Positions 37,196 through 46,388 of a DNA stretch of 46,839 bases are shown in pieces. Below the pieces are notes generated by a model that saw only the letters and a program-made list of their open reading frames with translations, ran no database searches and was not told the origin of the DNA. The position numbers and the translations under genes were made by a program. Within the stretch, counting starts at the first letter, position 1. Every line of letters begins with the position of its first letter. Source of the stretch: Candidatus Cloacimonas sp. (GTDB lineage: Bacteria; Cloacimonadota; Cloacimonadia; Cloacimonadales; Cloacimonadaceae); contig DAONFA010000013.1 of assembly GCA_035403355.1 (NCBI GenBank), positions 1 through 46,839 of the forward strand. Reading direction: 5' to 3'.

Positions 37196-37952
37196 TTTTT
37201 ACTGCCTTTTTCAGGATAAAGATATGTTCCAGGTTTTCCACCAAAGTGAAGGGTGAGATATCTGCACTCACAAATAAGTTATCCTGCGATTCCCGAATGC
37301 GTTTTATGCTTCCTACCGGATAGGATTTTGGAAAGAGACGCGAAAGATTGGAAGTTACAATTGTATCCCCAACGGCAATATCAGAACCAAGCTTAATTAA
37401 ATTCATTGAAATGGTTCCACTAATGTCGGATTGTAAAATGCCCTGCACGGAGGTGCGGGAATCCATTACCGGCAATTGAAAACGGGGATTGGAAAACGGC
37501 AGGACTATGGAATGATCTGCTGCCACCTGAATAATTTTGCCCACAATGCCATCTGCCGAAATTACAGGCGCATCCTGTTGAATGCCGGAACCGATACCTT
37601 TATCCACAATCAAATTCAGTTCCTGATACTGACCCGAAATACCAATAATTTCCGCTTGCACTATTTCCACCTCTCCAATATCCAAAGTAATGGCAAAAGC
37701 CCCGGTATATTGCTTCAATTTGTTTTGCAGCGACAGGTTTTCCAGCGTTGTTTCCGCCAATTTTTTGCTTAGGGAAAAGACCTCCTGCTTTAGTTCCTGT
37801 CTGGTTTCCACCGCTTTCAAAGACCTGGTAAAAGGTAAGAAAACCGTATTACTCATCCAGCCGGCTTTTTTAACGCGGCTTTCATTGCTGCCAATGAGCA
37901 TAAAAAGCGAAAGGACTATCAGAATAAGGGGAACAAGGTTCTTCTTTAACAT
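37182..37952 (-). CDS. mreC: Rod-shape determining protein MreC
   Basis: 256 residues: a short cytoplasmic start, one membrane helix (about 7-23), a coiled coil (about 48-85, VETRQELKQEVFSLSKKLAE) and the periplasmic beta-barrel pair (VIGISGQYQELNLIVDKGIGSGIQQDAPVI region, GDTIVTSNLSRLFPKSYPVG). Links MreB to PBP2/RodA. Follows mreB after 66 bases. Confidence 0.92.
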   Translation of the reverse strand: MLKKNLVPLILIVLSLFMLIGSNESRVKKAGWMSNTVFLPFTRSLKAVETRQELKQEVFSLSKKLAETTLENLSLQNKLKQYTGAFAITLDIGEVEIVQAEIIGISGQYQELNLIVDKGIGSGIQQDAPVISADGIVGKIIQVAADHSIVLPFSNPRFQLPVMDSRTSVQGILQSDISGTISMNLIKLGSDIAVGDTIVTSNLSRLFPKSYPVGSIKRIRESQDNLFVSADISPFTLVENLEHIFILKKAVKNESQ

Positions 37953-38018
37953 CTTCTATCCCTTTCCAAATAAGGTTTTTTTAGCTTAATAGCGTAGCGG
38001 AGGTTAATAAATCGGGCT

Positions 38019-39056
38019 TTAGTCCTCAATTCTTTTGATCAGCACTTGACGATAGCGGTCTATATCATCTAAAACCTTTCCGGCACCCTTAACTACACAT
38101 TCTAAGGCATCGGGAACTACATGGACAGGTAAATCTACCGTTTTGCGTATCTTTTCATCCAGTCCTTTCAAAAGTGCACCGCCCCCGGTTAAGAAAATTC
38201 CCCTTTCCGCAATATCGGCAGAAAGTTCGGGAGCAGTTCTTTCAAAGAGACGCTTAATGGCATCAATAATGGAAACCACTGTTTCCGAAATTGCCTCTCT
38301 AATCTCTTCTGAGGAAATCTTAATTGTTACCGGATAACCGGATACGATATCTCTTCCGCGCACATCCATCGTCAATTCCTGCTTCAAAGGATAGGCGCTG
38401 CCAATAGTAGTTTTAATTTTTTCTGCGGTCTGCACGCCAACATGCAGATTGCTTTTTTTGCGTAGATAGTTGATAATATCGTTATCAATTTTATCTCCGC
38501 CCACGCGAATGGAATTGTGCACTACAATGTGAGATAAGGAAATAACGGCAATTTCACTTGTTCCTCCGCCAATATCCATAATCATATTTCCACAAGCCAA
38601 ATCAATGGGCAAATCGGCTCCAATAGCTGCAGCAATAGGTTCTGCAATAAGATGAACTTCACGCGAACCGGCATGTAAGGCACTGTCCCGCACAGCTCTT
38701 TTTTCTACTTCCGTTATTCCTGAAGGAACACAAACAATTACTCTGGGACGCACTAACAGGCGTTTTTTTTGTGCCCGTAAAATAAGATTCCGCAGCATCA
38801 GCTCCGTCACCTGAAAATCGGCTATTACACCATCTTTCAGAGGTTTAATAACGCGCACTTCGTCAGGATTTTTACCCAGCATCAGTTTTGCCGGAGTGCC
38901 TATTGCAATAATCTTTTTGTTGTCTGTTGAAACGGCAACTACTGAGGGCTCGTTAATTACAATGCCACCGTTTTTTTTATATACCAAAGTATTGGCGGTT
39001 CCCAAATCAATTGCAATATCATTTGCCATCATTCCAAAAAAATCAAATACGGACAT
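38019..39056 (-). CDS. mreB: Rod-shape actin MreB
   Basis: Cytoskeletal ATPase that guides lateral wall synthesis. Phosphate-1 motif DLGTANTLVY, NMIMDIGGGTSEIAVIS and the adenosine motif GIFLTGGGALLKGLDE are present; 345 residues. First gene of the nine-gene operon mreB-mreC-cofE-like-mreD-mrdA-rodA-lipoprotein-dtd-nitrilase. Its leader holds a perfect palindrome CTGCTTGCAAGCAG (39075-39088) just before the ribosome-binding region, possibly regulatory. Confidence 0.95.
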   Translation of the reverse strand: MSVFDFFGMMANDIAIDLGTANTLVYKKNGGIVINEPSVVAVSTDNKKIIAIGTPAKLMLGKNPDEVRVIKPLKDGVIADFQVTELMLRNLILRAQKKRLLVRPRVIVCVPSGITEVEKRAVRDSALHAGSREVHLIAEPIAAAIGADLPIDLACGNMIMDIGGGTSEIAVISLSHIVVHNSIRVGGDKIDNDIINYLRKKSNLHVGVQTAEKIKTTIGSAYPLKQELTMDVRGRDIVSGYPVTIKISSEEIREAISETVVSIIDAIKRLFERTAPELSADIAERGIFLTGGGALLKGLDEKIRKTVDLPVHVVPDALECVVKGAGKVLDDIDRYRQVLIKRIED

Positions 39057-39238
39057 TAAGGACCTCTCTATTATCTGCTTGCAAGCAGCGGTAAGTTTTT
39101 TTACAGTAACAGTTATGCTACTTTATACCTTATTTTTTATTTAGATGGCTATGTCAAGTAAAAACGGTTTTTCGGCTTGCACCCTTTTTAGCAGATTATG
39201 TTGCCCTAAAGAGTTTTTGGCTGAGGGCAGAGAGAAAT

Positions 39239-39640
39239 AATAGGTCTGGGATGAACAGGATTATAGGGACTAAAGGGATTTATAAACTTGAATATGCTTC
39301 TCTAAATGCTATGAGCATCCAAGTTTTCTTTTCCCTTCTGTCACCGTCACTTTTCACCGTTCACCGTTCACCGTTCATTCTCAATTCAATCTCTTTTTCT
39401 CTTTTTCTCTTTCTCTCTTTGTAAAAAAAATCTATTTCGCTATCTCTCTCTTCCCATCTCGCCATCTCGCCATCTCGCTAAATCCATTCTCCATTCTCAA
39501 TTCTCAATTCAATCTCTTTTTCTCTTTTTCTCTTTCTCTCTTTGTAAAAAGAATCTATTTCGTTCTCACCCTCTATTTCCGTCTCGCCATCTCGCCATCT
39601 CGCCATCTCGCTAAATCCATTCTCTTTTTCCCAGCTCCCA
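39239..39640. repeat. Short tandem repeats between mreB and the secreted protein gene
   Basis: Contains a reverse copy of the module seen near 13792 (about 39243-39265), a 7-bp TTCACCG repeat (about 39350-39376) and a duplication with a 123-base period (starting 39383 and 39506), each copy made of a CTCTTT tract, TTTGTAAAAA and TCGCCATC repeats. No gene is seen from 39145 to 39644. Confidence 0.8.
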
Positions 39641-39644
39641 ATAT

Positions 39645-42170
39645 TTACTTTGCTCCTGTTATTTTTACATTCTTTCCCCATTTACAGCTGGCTTCATTCA
39701 AATTGAGATTGCTATCTTTCTGCAGTTTAATCTGCACATTGTCACCAATTTCCGTTTCTCCCAGGATATTCAGTTTTGCTCCTTTTTTCAGGGTTATTTT
39801 GCTTCCCTCTTTAATAATCAATTTACAATCGGGTTTAACGGTTACCTCCGTCTTTTTCTCCAAAGTGATGTCCCCCTGTAAAACAGCCAAGTGATTCATT
39901 TCCGTTTTGCCATCCACTTTTTTAGGCAGGGTAGCACACATTTGCAGTAAGCGTCCGTCTCCAGGATCAATACTTATTTCCGGTGTAGCGGCAACCGAAT
40001 AAAACAGCTCTTTAGAGAAAGGATCGTAAAGAGCCACATCTTTCCCGAAAATGCCTTTGGCACTGTTATCAATTGTGAATTTAACGGATTGCGGAGGTGC
40101 CGGTACAAAATAGCTGTCCAGTTTATCGGGAGTTATATTTAACAAGCTGTCTGAACGACTGGGGTTATTTACCATAGAAATGTATTCAGTTCGGCGGTTA
40201 ACCAACATAAAATAGGGATACTTACCTTCTGCTGTAAAAAGTCCGCATTGCACATAGCCATCGTATAGGTCAACTTCGTTCTGCACCAGTTTCTGAGGCA
40301 GAACTTCAATTGCCTTGGTATGCACTGCTGGCAGTTTTTCCGCATTTTGATAACCGGTAGTAAGAATAACATCGGCATCAAGCCATTCCCGGGGTTCCAT
40401 ATCCTCCGCATAAGCCACAATTTTCCGGTTCGCCTCTTGCAAACCCTGCCAACCGGGACGCATAGTTAATTCCCCTGAAGGAGAAACATCAATGGTAGAA
40501 AATTCCTGAAAGGTTAGTTTGGTGGTTAGCGGGTCTTTAATCCGATCATAAATTTTGTAGGTTAATATCCCATCAGCACCATAGCATAGCGGTAATAGCT
40601 GTAAACATTTCTGCATATATTTAGGAGGCCGCAGTAAAGCCCAAAAACCGTTTTCCGCTTTGGTGTAATTCCATTCCCCGTGGGATTGCGGACAGGGCAT
40701 ATATTGAGCTCCGGTTTTCATACAGAGTTCTTTATAGTATTTATAATAAGACAGCATATCGTAATCCAGCCGTCTTTGAACTCCCCTTTTTTCCGTAGGA
40801 TTATTCCATTGCATCCAACCCTTTATAGGATAAATATCAAAGGCAATCAATTCGGGAGTAACAATTTTGGCATATAAACCAATATGATCGTAACCCATAT
40901 TATTGGGTTTGCTTACATTTTTCCGGTGTAAAATAGAGCAGGTATAAAACCCTGAACAATTAGGAGCAATTGTCTTTATATCGGGGAAAATATCCTTTTT
41001 TATGCGGCGAAAGGAATCAAACTGTCCCTGAGTTGGTTCATCCGTTAAATAAAAATACTTGATATTGTCATAGCGCATTGCCAGAGCTTGAATTCTATCC
41101 TTAACTGCCTTAATCAGTTCTGTGTCCGTTTTCTGACGCTTATGCATCGTATCTTCAAATTCCACATAATCAAGCTCTAAAATCCCTTTTCCGTTCCAAT
41201 AGACCTGAGGATTAAGATTGCTAAGCAGATATTTCCAGGAAATACTTCCATCCAGCAGTCCTGCCTTATAAAGGTCTTGCACAGATACCTGCAACACAAT
41301 TTCCTTATGCTGCCAAACCCGGTTGTTAGCTTCGTCCTTACTGATTAGAGGCAGCATAGTATATTCTCCTGCAGTAAGATGTGAGCTCATTCCCGATTTG
41401 GAATTGAGAGTATTTAAATGCGGAATTTGATGTTCAACCCTGTTTTTATCAAATCCGTTGAACGAAAAGCGCATCAATTCCGTATTCGGATCGGCAGGAA
41501 AATCGCTGCATTTAAAGGCAAGGGTAATATATAAAGTATCATCTGCCGCCGGATTGTCTTTAATATCTCCTTTACTGCCATCACTCATTTCTCTTTGAAT
41601 GAAACGAAATTCGTTGCCGATATTATAATTTGTATTGGCTTTATCCTGCCAACGAAATTCCAGTTTGTTAAAAGCAAAACCTGCTTGTCCTTTATTTAGC
41701 CGCAACAGATATTTTCCGGAGGCAAGCTCGTCAGTAACGGGAACCCCTGTAGTTAACGAATTGTTATAAAAATACATATCATCCAAAATGTTTTCTTTAA
41801 AGGTGGAATCGTATTCTGCCTCAAAACGCCAATAATTGGCTATAGAAAACGCCTCGGAACCATATTCGGGATTTTTACTGCCCTCAGTAAATGCCATATC
41901 ATATAACAAAACATCTATACCTCGCTGATCCATTGCCTTCAGTAATTTATCAGACCTTTGCGGAAAATCGCCAGGAAGCATTGTTATTACTGAAGCGTTG
42001 TAATTTGCCGCTTGCATAGAATCCAGCAAAGCGTAGTAAAAACCGGGCAGATTTTGATAGCACCGTAAATAAGAATAATTTGCCAGTAAATATTGGTCGG
42101 AATGCTTTCCGGATAAAGAACCGAGCAGAAGAAACATCAGAGCGAAGATAATATATTTTATGCGTTGCAT
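39645..42170 (-). CDS. Large secreted protein, possibly glycosidase-like, uncharacterised
   Basis: 841 residues from the ATG at 42170 (AGAGG upstream; a GTG two codons earlier is possible). A signal peptide is clear (about 1-21). The middle (about 350-560), with YFYLTDEPTQGQFDSFRRIK, IAPNCSGFYT, FDIYPIKGW and GADGILTYKIYD, reads like a TIM-barrel glycoside-hydrolase relative with an acidic DEP motif at a strand end. The last 75 residues are a lysine-rich, beta-solenoid-like repeat (KEGSKITLKKGAKLNI). No FlgD-like sorting module as in the giant protein. Function not recognised; single-gene unit. Confidence 0.7.
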   Translation of the reverse strand: MQRIKYIIFALMFLLLGSLSGKHSDQYLLANYSYLRCYQNLPGFYYALLDSMQAANYNASVITMLPGDFPQRSDKLLKAMDQRGIDVLLYDMAFTEGSKNPEYGSEAFSIANYWRFEAEYDSTFKENILDDMYFYNNSLTTGVPVTDELASGKYLLRLNKGQAGFAFNKLEFRWQDKANTNYNIGNEFRFIQREMSDGSKGDIKDNPAADDTLYITLAFKCSDFPADPNTELMRFSFNGFDKNRVEHQIPHLNTLNSKSGMSSHLTAGEYTMLPLISKDEANNRVWQHKEIVLQVSVQDLYKAGLLDGSISWKYLLSNLNPQVYWNGKGILELDYVEFEDTMHKRQKTDTELIKAVKDRIQALAMRYDNIKYFYLTDEPTQGQFDSFRRIKKDIFPDIKTIAPNCSGFYTCSILHRKNVSKPNNMGYDHIGLYAKIVTPELIAFDIYPIKGWMQWNNPTEKRGVQRRLDYDMLSYYKYYKELCMKTGAQYMPCPQSHGEWNYTKAENGFWALLRPPKYMQKCLQLLPLCYGADGILTYKIYDRIKDPLTTKLTFQEFSTIDVSPSGELTMRPGWQGLQEANRKIVAYAEDMEPREWLDADVILTTGYQNAEKLPAVHTKAIEVLPQKLVQNEVDLYDGYVQCGLFTAEGKYPYFMLVNRRTEYISMVNNPSRSDSLLNITPDKLDSYFVPAPPQSVKFTIDNSAKGIFGKDVALYDPFSKELFYSVAATPEISIDPGDGRLLQMCATLPKKVDGKTEMNHLAVLQGDITLEKKTEVTVKPDCKLIIKEGSKITLKKGAKLNILGETEIGDNVQIKLQKDSNLNLNEASCKWGKNVKITGAK

Positions 42171-42265
42171 AGCCACCTCTTGCCTTACTTTGTATTTATC
42201 CTTTTTTCAGATAGATAACGAACTAATTCAGTATCTTACTACAGGAAAAAACTGTCAAGCAAATA

Positions 42266-42377
42266 TTCAGCCCTCACCCTCTTGACCTCTCGCCCTCTTG
42301 ACCTCTTGACCTCTCGCCCTCTTGACCCCTCGACCTCTCGCCCCCTAGACCTCTCGACCTCTTGACCTCTTGACTTC
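42266..42377. repeat. 9-bp CCTCTTGAC/CTCTCGCCC array
   Basis: About twelve degenerate units of CCTCTTGAC, CTCTCGCCC or CCTCTCGAC run head to tail from just after the 5' region of the secreted protein gene up to the feoA stop. Not shared with other spacers. Confidence 0.8.
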
Positions 42378-42677
42378 TCAAACCACCTTCACTTTTATCG
42401 TTCCGGCAATTCTTCTATCTATCACATATCTTGCATCGCCCACAGCCACAACTACATTGTTTTCAAAATCGTTACGGAACATTGTTATTAAAGCTCCAAT
42501 ATATAAACCCCTTTCCATTATTTTCAAATTATTATTATGGATAACGATGGCGCTATTGCCCTCAGGCAGCTGATCCAGAGTAATACATTGACCTGCTTTA
42601 TATACACCGTGTCTTTTTCTGCCGGAAAATTTTCTGCCCCAACTCCGAATTCTTACTCTATTTCGCCTGGAAAGCAT
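42378..42677 (-). CDS. feoA: FeoA-domain protein
   Basis: 99 residues with a FeoA SH3-like fold pattern (AGQCITLDQLPEGNSAIVIHN ... ERGLYIGALITM ... VVVAVGDARYVIDRRIAGTIKV), preceded by about 25 basic residues. Accessory to the FeoB iron channel. It overlaps the feoB 3' end by 20 bases, in the reverse of the common feoA-feoB order. Confidence 0.83.
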   Translation of the reverse strand: MLSRRNRVRIRSWGRKFSGRKRHGVYKAGQCITLDQLPEGNSAIVIHNNNLKIMERGLYIGALITMFRNDFENNVVVAVGDARYVIDRRIAGTIKVKVV

Positions 42678-44838
42678 ATCTTCTCCCTATATTATGTAAA
42701 GTAAAGTAAATGAAGGTAAAAATAGCTCCTATAACCACAAACCAGAAGATGGACAACATATCAAAAGCCAGAATTTGATAGACCAGAGTAGCCACCATCC
42801 AGGCAAGCAGGGTCAAATAGGCAAAAGCAAAAATCATCCATTTAAAACCGTGTTCCTTAAAAAGGATTGTAAGAGCTGCCGCACAGGGAGAATATAGCAA
42901 AATAAAAACCAGATAAGCCAAAATAGAGGCATTGCTGCCAAAGCTGGTTTTGATATTTTCCTCCAGGTTCATTCCTGTTTCTTCTCCTTCTGAATTTTGG
43001 TAGAGACCCTGCAAAGTTCCTACAATTGCTTCTTTAGCAAAAAGTCCGCTGATTAAAGCTACGGATGCCTGCCAGTTATCATTTTTAATCCCTATTGGCT
43101 GTAAAACAGGAGTAATAACCTTACCTCCCAATTCCAGAATTGATGCTTTTTCCTGTTCTCTACCTATCGGTATCTGGATGCTTTGCAGGATATTTATTAA
43201 CACAATCACCAGTAAAATGGTTTTTCCGGCTCTCAACAGAAAACTTTTCAACCGCTGCCAGGTGTGCATAAATATGCCATTCAGCGTAGGAAGATGATAG
43301 GCAGGAAGTTCCATTACAAAATCCCCCGGCGAACTGAGGAAAATTGTCTTTTTTAAGAGTAAACCAGTTAACACACCCATAATTATGCCAAAAAGATACA
43401 GCCCGAAAATTACCAAATCTGCCTGCTGCGGAAAAAACAACATTACTAAAAAGGTATAAACCGGAAGTTTAGCTCCACAAGATATAAAAGGAGTTAAAAT
43501 GGAAGCAAAAACCCTGTCCCGAGGTTTATCCAAAGTCCGCGTAGCCATTATTGCCGGAACAGTGCAGCCAAAACCAACTAATAAAGGAATAAATGCCTTT
43601 CCCGGCAACCCAATTTTCCGCATAAATTTATCCGCTATAAAAGCAGCTCTTGCCATATAACCGGAATCCTCCAAAATGGATAAACTTATGTATATGAAAA
43701 AGATAGGAGGAATAAAACTGCCTATGGTTACAATGCCTCCCCCAATTGCCTCACTGAAGAAATAATTTAACCAATGCGGAAAGGACAAAGAACTAAACAA
43801 ATTTCCCGCCTGCTCTATAAACAGCCAGCTGAGAGCAAAATCTATCAAGTCAATACAGGGCTGGCTTAGTTTAACTGCAACCAGGAAAACCAAATACATC
43901 ACAATAAAAAAGACCGGCAAACCCACAACACTGTTCAGCACAACTTTATCTACCATATCGGAAAAAGTTAATTGGTTTTTCCGCTTGCGTTTCACTACAT
44001 CTTTAATTAAACCACGAATATAACCATAACGATCATCAGCAATTACAAAAGCAGGTTCCTGACCTCTATGTTTCGCTATGGCTGCTATCTCCTTTGCTAC
44101 AATTGCTCTATCTTCATCCGCTAACCGGGAAGTTAATTCTGCATCCCCTTCAATCAGTTTCAATGCCTGCCAGCGACTTTTAATTAAAATATCATAAGCC
44201 GTTGAAACCCTTTCGGAAAATTGACGCGGAGCAACTTTACTTTCCGGCTCTCCTAAACCCGATTTCAAAACAATCTGCCAGATATTTTGCAAGTGTTTTT
44301 CCACTACTTCATCATAATGAATCGTTGCCGGAACAGGTGGCTGAATTAGATACTCTTCCACCTTTTTAAGAATAGAAGAAACATCCATCCGCTTATTCAA
44401 AACCAGAGAAAAAACGGCAAAACCAAGATGAGAACTTAAATGCCCGGTATCAATATAAATTCCATTATGCTCCGCTATATCTGTCATAGAAAGACACATA
44501 ATAAGAGGAGCACCCAATTCCATCAATTGCACGGTTAAATACAGATTGCGTTCCAAATTGGAAGCATCTACCAGGTTTATTATTATATCGGGCTTTTCGG
44601 TTAAAATGTAATTACGGGCTACCAATTCATCAGGACTGCCTCCTGCCAGAGAATAAATACCCGGAAGATCAACAACTTCATAAATTTTACCGTTATATTT
44701 GCATATTCCGGATTTGTGTTCTACCGTAACTCCAGGCCAATTACCAACAGTTTGATGAGCACCGGTTAAAGCATTAAAAAGGCAGGTCTTACCTACATTG
44801 GGATTTCCCGCCAGAGCAATTACAGGCCTATTTCTCAT
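42658..44838 (-). CDS. feoB: Ferrous iron transporter FeoB
   Basis: Inner-membrane Fe(II) transporter with an N-terminal G-protein domain: G1 GNPNVGKT, G3 DLPGIYSL, G4 region NLVDASNL, then the membrane domain with FIPLLVGFGCTVPAIMATRTL and a second gate motif ISGLFAKEAIVGTL. The start is ambiguous: ATG at 44838 (MRNRPVIALAGN, chosen), ATG at 44853 or TTG at 44859, all inside the fur 3' end. Operon with fur and feoA. Confidence 0.93.
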   Translation of the reverse strand: MRNRPVIALAGNPNVGKTCLFNALTGAHQTVGNWPGVTVEHKSGICKYNGKIYEVVDLPGIYSLAGGSPDELVARNYILTEKPDIIINLVDASNLERNLYLTVQLMELGAPLIMCLSMTDIAEHNGIYIDTGHLSSHLGFAVFSLVLNKRMDVSSILKKVEEYLIQPPVPATIHYDEVVEKHLQNIWQIVLKSGLGEPESKVAPRQFSERVSTAYDILIKSRWQALKLIEGDAELTSRLADEDRAIVAKEIAAIAKHRGQEPAFVIADDRYGYIRGLIKDVVKRKRKNQLTFSDMVDKVVLNSVVGLPVFFIVMYLVFLVAVKLSQPCIDLIDFALSWLFIEQAGNLFSSLSFPHWLNYFFSEAIGGGIVTIGSFIPPIFFIYISLSILEDSGYMARAAFIADKFMRKIGLPGKAFIPLLVGFGCTVPAIMATRTLDKPRDRVFASILTPFISCGAKLPVYTFLVMLFFPQQADLVIFGLYLFGIIMGVLTGLLLKKTIFLSSPGDFVMELPAYHLPTLNGIFMHTWQRLKSFLLRAGKTILLVIVLINILQSIQIPIGREQEKASILELGGKVITPVLQPIGIKNDNWQASVALISGLFAKEAIVGTLQGLYQNSEGEETGMNLEENIKTSFGSNASILAYLVFILLYSPCAAALTILFKEHGFKWMIFAFAYLTLLAWMVATLVYQILAFDMLSIFWFVVIGAIFTFIYFTLHNIGRRYAFQAK

Positions 44839-45286
44839 CGGATTGCGTCTCATTCTCAATTGGAGCGCATTTCCAGCAAAGCCCCTTCACATTTAATTCT
44901 ATACTCTCCGGCTTGAATTTCAAGTCCTGCGCCTGTTTTTCCAATATAGGATATAGTGTGTTTAAATCCGTCTCCATTAAATCACCGCAATTTCTGCACA
45001 ACCAATGAATGTGTTTCGGATGACCAAAAATATGTTCATAACGCTCTCTGCCTTCACTGCGAATAGCTCGTTGCACAAGACCTGCATCCAATAAGAGAGG
45101 AATAGTCCTGTAAACCGTCGCCAGAGATATAGAACTGGTCTTTGCCCTGATTTTATCATACAGTTCTTCCGCATTAAAATGGGTGTGCATACTGAATACG
45201 GTTTCCAATATACAACGCCTAGGTTCAGTTAATTTGAGCCCTTTGTGATTTAGGTATTGACTAAAGATAACTGCATATTCTTCCAT
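44828..45286 (-). CDS. fur: Fur family metalloregulator
   Basis: 152 residues from the ATG at 45286 (AAGAGG upstream). Winged-helix N-terminal half with SISLATVYRTIPLLLDAGLV, then the metal-binding region HIHWLCRNCGDL and a late CWKC pair, a four-cysteine zinc site. Co-transcription with feoBA and a Fur-box-like palindrome in its leader point to Fe(II)-dependent repression; a Zur or PerR role is not excluded. Confidence 0.9.
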   Translation of the reverse strand: MEEYAVIFSQYLNHKGLKLTEPRRCILETVFSMHTHFNAEELYDKIRAKTSSISLATVYRTIPLLLDAGLVQRAIRSEGRERYEHIFGHPKHIHWLCRNCGDLMETDLNTLYPILEKQAQDLKFKPESIELNVKGLCWKCAPIENETQSDEK

Positions 45287-45305
45287 CGTTTTTTCCTCTT
45301 TGTAT

Positions 45306-45320
45306 TGAAAATCATTCACA
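45306..45320 (-). promoter_or_regulatory. Candidate Fur box of fur-feoB-feoA
   Basis: TGAAAATCATTCACA matches the 7-1-7 Fur consensus TGATAATCATTATCA at 12 of 15 positions and lies 20-34 bases before the fur ATG, over a weak candidate promoter (TTGAGC - 16 - TTCAAT on the minus strand). Confidence 0.6.
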
Positions 45321-45331
45321 ACTTTGCTCAA

Positions 45332-45358
45332 CTTTACAGAACCTGATTTTCTGTAAAG
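45332..45358. other. 10-bp perfect inverted repeat upstream of fur
   Basis: CTTTACAGAA - 7 bases - TTCTGTAAAG. It sits immediately upstream of the candidate fur promoter and could bind a second regulator. Confidence 0.55.
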
Positions 45359-45488
45359 AAGTATTTTGGGAAAAACGCTGAAATAAATTTGAAATAACTT
45401 TCAGATACCCACATTTTATTACCAGAGTAGTATTATTTTCTGATACCACCATTTTTTTACCAGAGTAGTATTAATTGTAGATTTGCCT

Positions 45489-45951
45489 TTCCGCAATGGT
45501 GACCTCCTGGTCAACCACCTCACACGCTTTTTTTCCTTCCGCAAAGTAATCGGTAACGAAAAAACCTGGTTTCTTATGAACGATGAGGAAAACGTTCCTC
45601 CGATTTGTATATCCGGCAGAAAATTATGAACGACAAGATGTCGTTCCTCCGAATAAAAAAAACCCAAAGTGCAAAATCGCAATGGTGACCTCCTCGTCAA
45701 CCTCCTCACACGCTTTTTCCCCTTCCGTAATGTTGACCTCCTTGTCAACCACCTTACACGCTTTTTCCATTTCCGCAATGGTGACCTCCTGGTCAACCAC
45801 CTCACACGCTTTTTTTCCTTCCGCAAAGTAATCGGTAACGAAAAAACCTGGTTTCTTATGAACGATGAGGAAAACGTTCCTCCGATTTGTATATCCGGCA
45901 GAAAATTATGAACGACAAGATGTCGTTCCTCCGAATAAAAAAAACCCAAAG
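45489..45951. repeat. 181-bp perfect direct repeat with GTTGACC and GAACGACA hairpins
   Basis: 45489-45669 and 45771-45951 are identical (period 282). Each copy holds a (G)GTGACCTCCTGGTCAACC hairpin (45498, 45780), a GAACGATGAGGAAAACGTTC hairpin (45578, 45860) and GAACGACAAGATGTCGTTC (45628, 45910). Two further partial hairpin units lie between (45684-45702, 45732-45750). No credible gene. Confidence 0.88.
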
Positions 45952-45964
45952 GGCAAAATCGGAT

Positions 45965-46140
45965 GGTTGACCTCCCGGTCAACCCACCTCTTACGATTTG
46001 TTTCTTTACCAGAAGGTATGAGGCAACGAAAAACCAGTGATACCACTAAACGACGAGGATTTCGTTTTTCCGGAATAAAAAAGCCCCTTAGGGCGACACT
46101 ATAATAGCGATGGTGGCGTAAGCCCCTCGTAAAATGCGGA
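45965..46140. repeat. Composite hairpin repeat, second copy of the 30.2-30.4 kb modules
   Basis: GGTTGACC-TCCC-GGTCAACC (45965-45984), an AAACGACGAGGATTTCGTTT hairpin (46048-46067), then the GCGTAAGCCCCTCGT module: the same order as at 30258-30420. Confidence 0.8.
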
Positions 46141-46322
46141 AAAATATATCTCTTCGCCCACTGCACCCTGACCTTCGCCCTTCGCTCTCTGCCCTCTGCC
46201 AAAAGCCCCTTAGGGCGACACTATAATAGCGATGGTGGCGTAAGCCCCTCGTAAAATGCGGAAAAATATATTTCTTCGCCCTCTGCACCCTGCCCTTTGC
46301 CCTTCGCTCTCTGCCCTCTGCC
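46079..46322. repeat. 122-bp tandem duplication
   Basis: Two nearly identical units (46079-46200, 46201-46322), each beginning with AAGCCCCTTAGGGCGACAC and ending with a CTCTGCCCTCTGCC tract; the start of a third follows. The final tract is also found at 17435-17470. Confidence 0.85.
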
Positions 46323-46388
46323 AAAAGCTCCTCGTAAAATGTCAGCACCATTTCATTTTCTTTTGTCTCTTACCTGTACTCGTTTATT

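Noticed and set aside
39075..39183. Promoter for the mre operon
   Set aside because: A TTGACA and a TATAAA are present on the minus strand but about 24 bases apart, too far for a normal promoter.
45419..45982. 187-residue minus-strand frame with internal repeats
   Set aside because: Produced by the 181-bp duplication and hairpin units; low coding character and frames open on both strands.
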